7,065 nt of DNA, from NCBI GenBank assembly GCA_003454975.1, contig DMST01000321.1:1-7065 (forward strand). The letters run 5' to 3'. The stretch is from Cytophagales bacterium (lineage in GTDB: Bacteria; Bacteroidota; Bacteroidia; Cytophagales; Cyclobacteriaceae). A program made the position numbers and the translations under genes. The notes beneath the pieces were generated by a model. The model was not told the DNA's origin and ran no database searches. It worked only from the letters and a program-made list of their open reading frames with translations. Numbering within the stretch: position 1 is the first letter of the stretch; each line of letters begins with the position of its first letter. Of the stretch, positions 6,554-7,065 are shown in pieces.

Positions 6554-7065
6554 ATGGAAAGACAACACTACATCGACTGGTTGCGCATCTTCGCCATCCT
6601 AGGGGTGCTCTTCTTCCACACGGCCATGTTATTCGTGGAAGACTGGACCTGGCACATCCAAAACGAGGAGCGCAGCTATCTCTGGCTGGAGTTCAACTTC
6701 TGGCTCAGCCGTTTCCGCATGCCACTACTTTTCTTCATCTCCGGTTTCGGCAGCTACCTGGCACTGCGAAAGCGCACCACCCGCCAGTACCTGGGTGAAC
6801 GTTACAAGCGGCTCATGATCCCGCTGTTCTTTGCCATCTTCTTCATTGTGCCGCCCCAGATCTACTTTGAGCGTATTTTCAACGGCGCCACCTTTTCCTT
6901 CGGTGAATTTTACCTCACCACGTTCAACTTCGTGCCTTATCCGGAAGGCAACATGTCTTGGCACCACATGTGGTTCGTGCTCTACCTGTTCATCTATTCG
7001 GCCGTGGGATTGCCATTGTTCTTGTGGCTGCGCCGCCCCTCTATTACCGAAGAGCTGCGCCGCAT
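6554..7065 (+). CDS. Acyltransferase_3-family integral membrane protein, N-terminal part
   Basis: The frame is open from ATG at 6554 to the right edge, giving 170 residues of a family that usually runs to about 350-400. The start is typical of acyltransferase_3 (OafA/NodX-like) proteins: YIDWLRIFAILGVLFFHTA, with the conserved Arg11 and His22 in the first membrane helix. Other hydrophobic segments follow: MPLLFFISGFGSYLAL with a cytoplasmic basic loop ending in RYKRLMIP, then LFFAIFFIVPP, then MWFVLYLFIYSAVGLPLFLWL after the HHMWF motif. Members move acyl groups, often acetyl, onto sugars, lipids or other small molecules at the cytoplasmic membrane; the substrate here is unknown. The nearest upstream in-frame stop is at 6506-6508 and no other usual start codon lies between. 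It is transcribed away from the kinase and shows no clear functional link to the minus-strand genes. Confidence 0.9.
   Translation, partial: MERQHYIDWLRIFAILGVLFFHTAMLFVEDWTWHIQNEERSYLWLEFNFWLSRFRMPLLFFISGFGSYLALRKRTTRQYLGERYKRLMIPLFFAIFFIVPPQIYFERIFNGATFSFGEFYLTTFNFVPYPEGNMSWHHMWFVLYLFIYSAVGLPLFLWLRRPSITEELRR

Noticed and set aside
6520..6967. Plus-strand frame from 6520 and minus-strand frame down from 6967
   Set aside because: Both overlap the acyltransferase reading frame, which has clear family motifs; these are out-of-frame shadows.

Overview
The window looks like a piece of a Bacteroidota chromosome, with a Saprospiria- or Cytophagia-like flavour. This rests on gene types rather than a marker gene: a periplasmic beta-propeller/Y_Y_Y sensor kinase, secreted proteins whose signal peptides end in ...AQ-D, a tandem LamG-domain surface protein, a promoter resembling the Bacteroidota TTTG/TAnnTTTG type, and little sign of Shine-Dalgarno sites. 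Base composition appears balanced, but I did not compute it.

Layout: three genes lie on the minus strand and read leftwards. The first is a large sensor histidine kinase (6305 to 3309). Ten bases later comes a NarL/LuxR-type response regulator (3298 to 2651). After a 128-base gap comes a long secreted protein that starts at 2522 and runs off the left edge. That gene is open across the whole left third of the window. It encodes a signal peptide followed by four LamG-like (jelly-roll) modules of 226-229 residues each, the fourth cut by the edge. To the right, after a 248-base divergent intergenic region, a membrane acyltransferase (acyltransferase_3 family) starts at 6554 on the plus strand and runs off the right edge.

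Working together: the kinase would sense a ligand outside the cytoplasmic membrane and phosphorylate the adjacent regulator at Asp60, and the regulator would bind DNA through its C-terminal helix-turn-helix. The LamG gene follows directly, with its own plausible promoter and a hairpin between it and the regulator, so it is the obvious candidate target. This link is inferred from position only. The acyltransferase is divergent and may be unrelated.

The most notable feature is the LamG repeat array. Its units share long exact DNA blocks, including silent positions, in a patchwork between non-adjacent units. This points to recent recombination or gene conversion within the gene.
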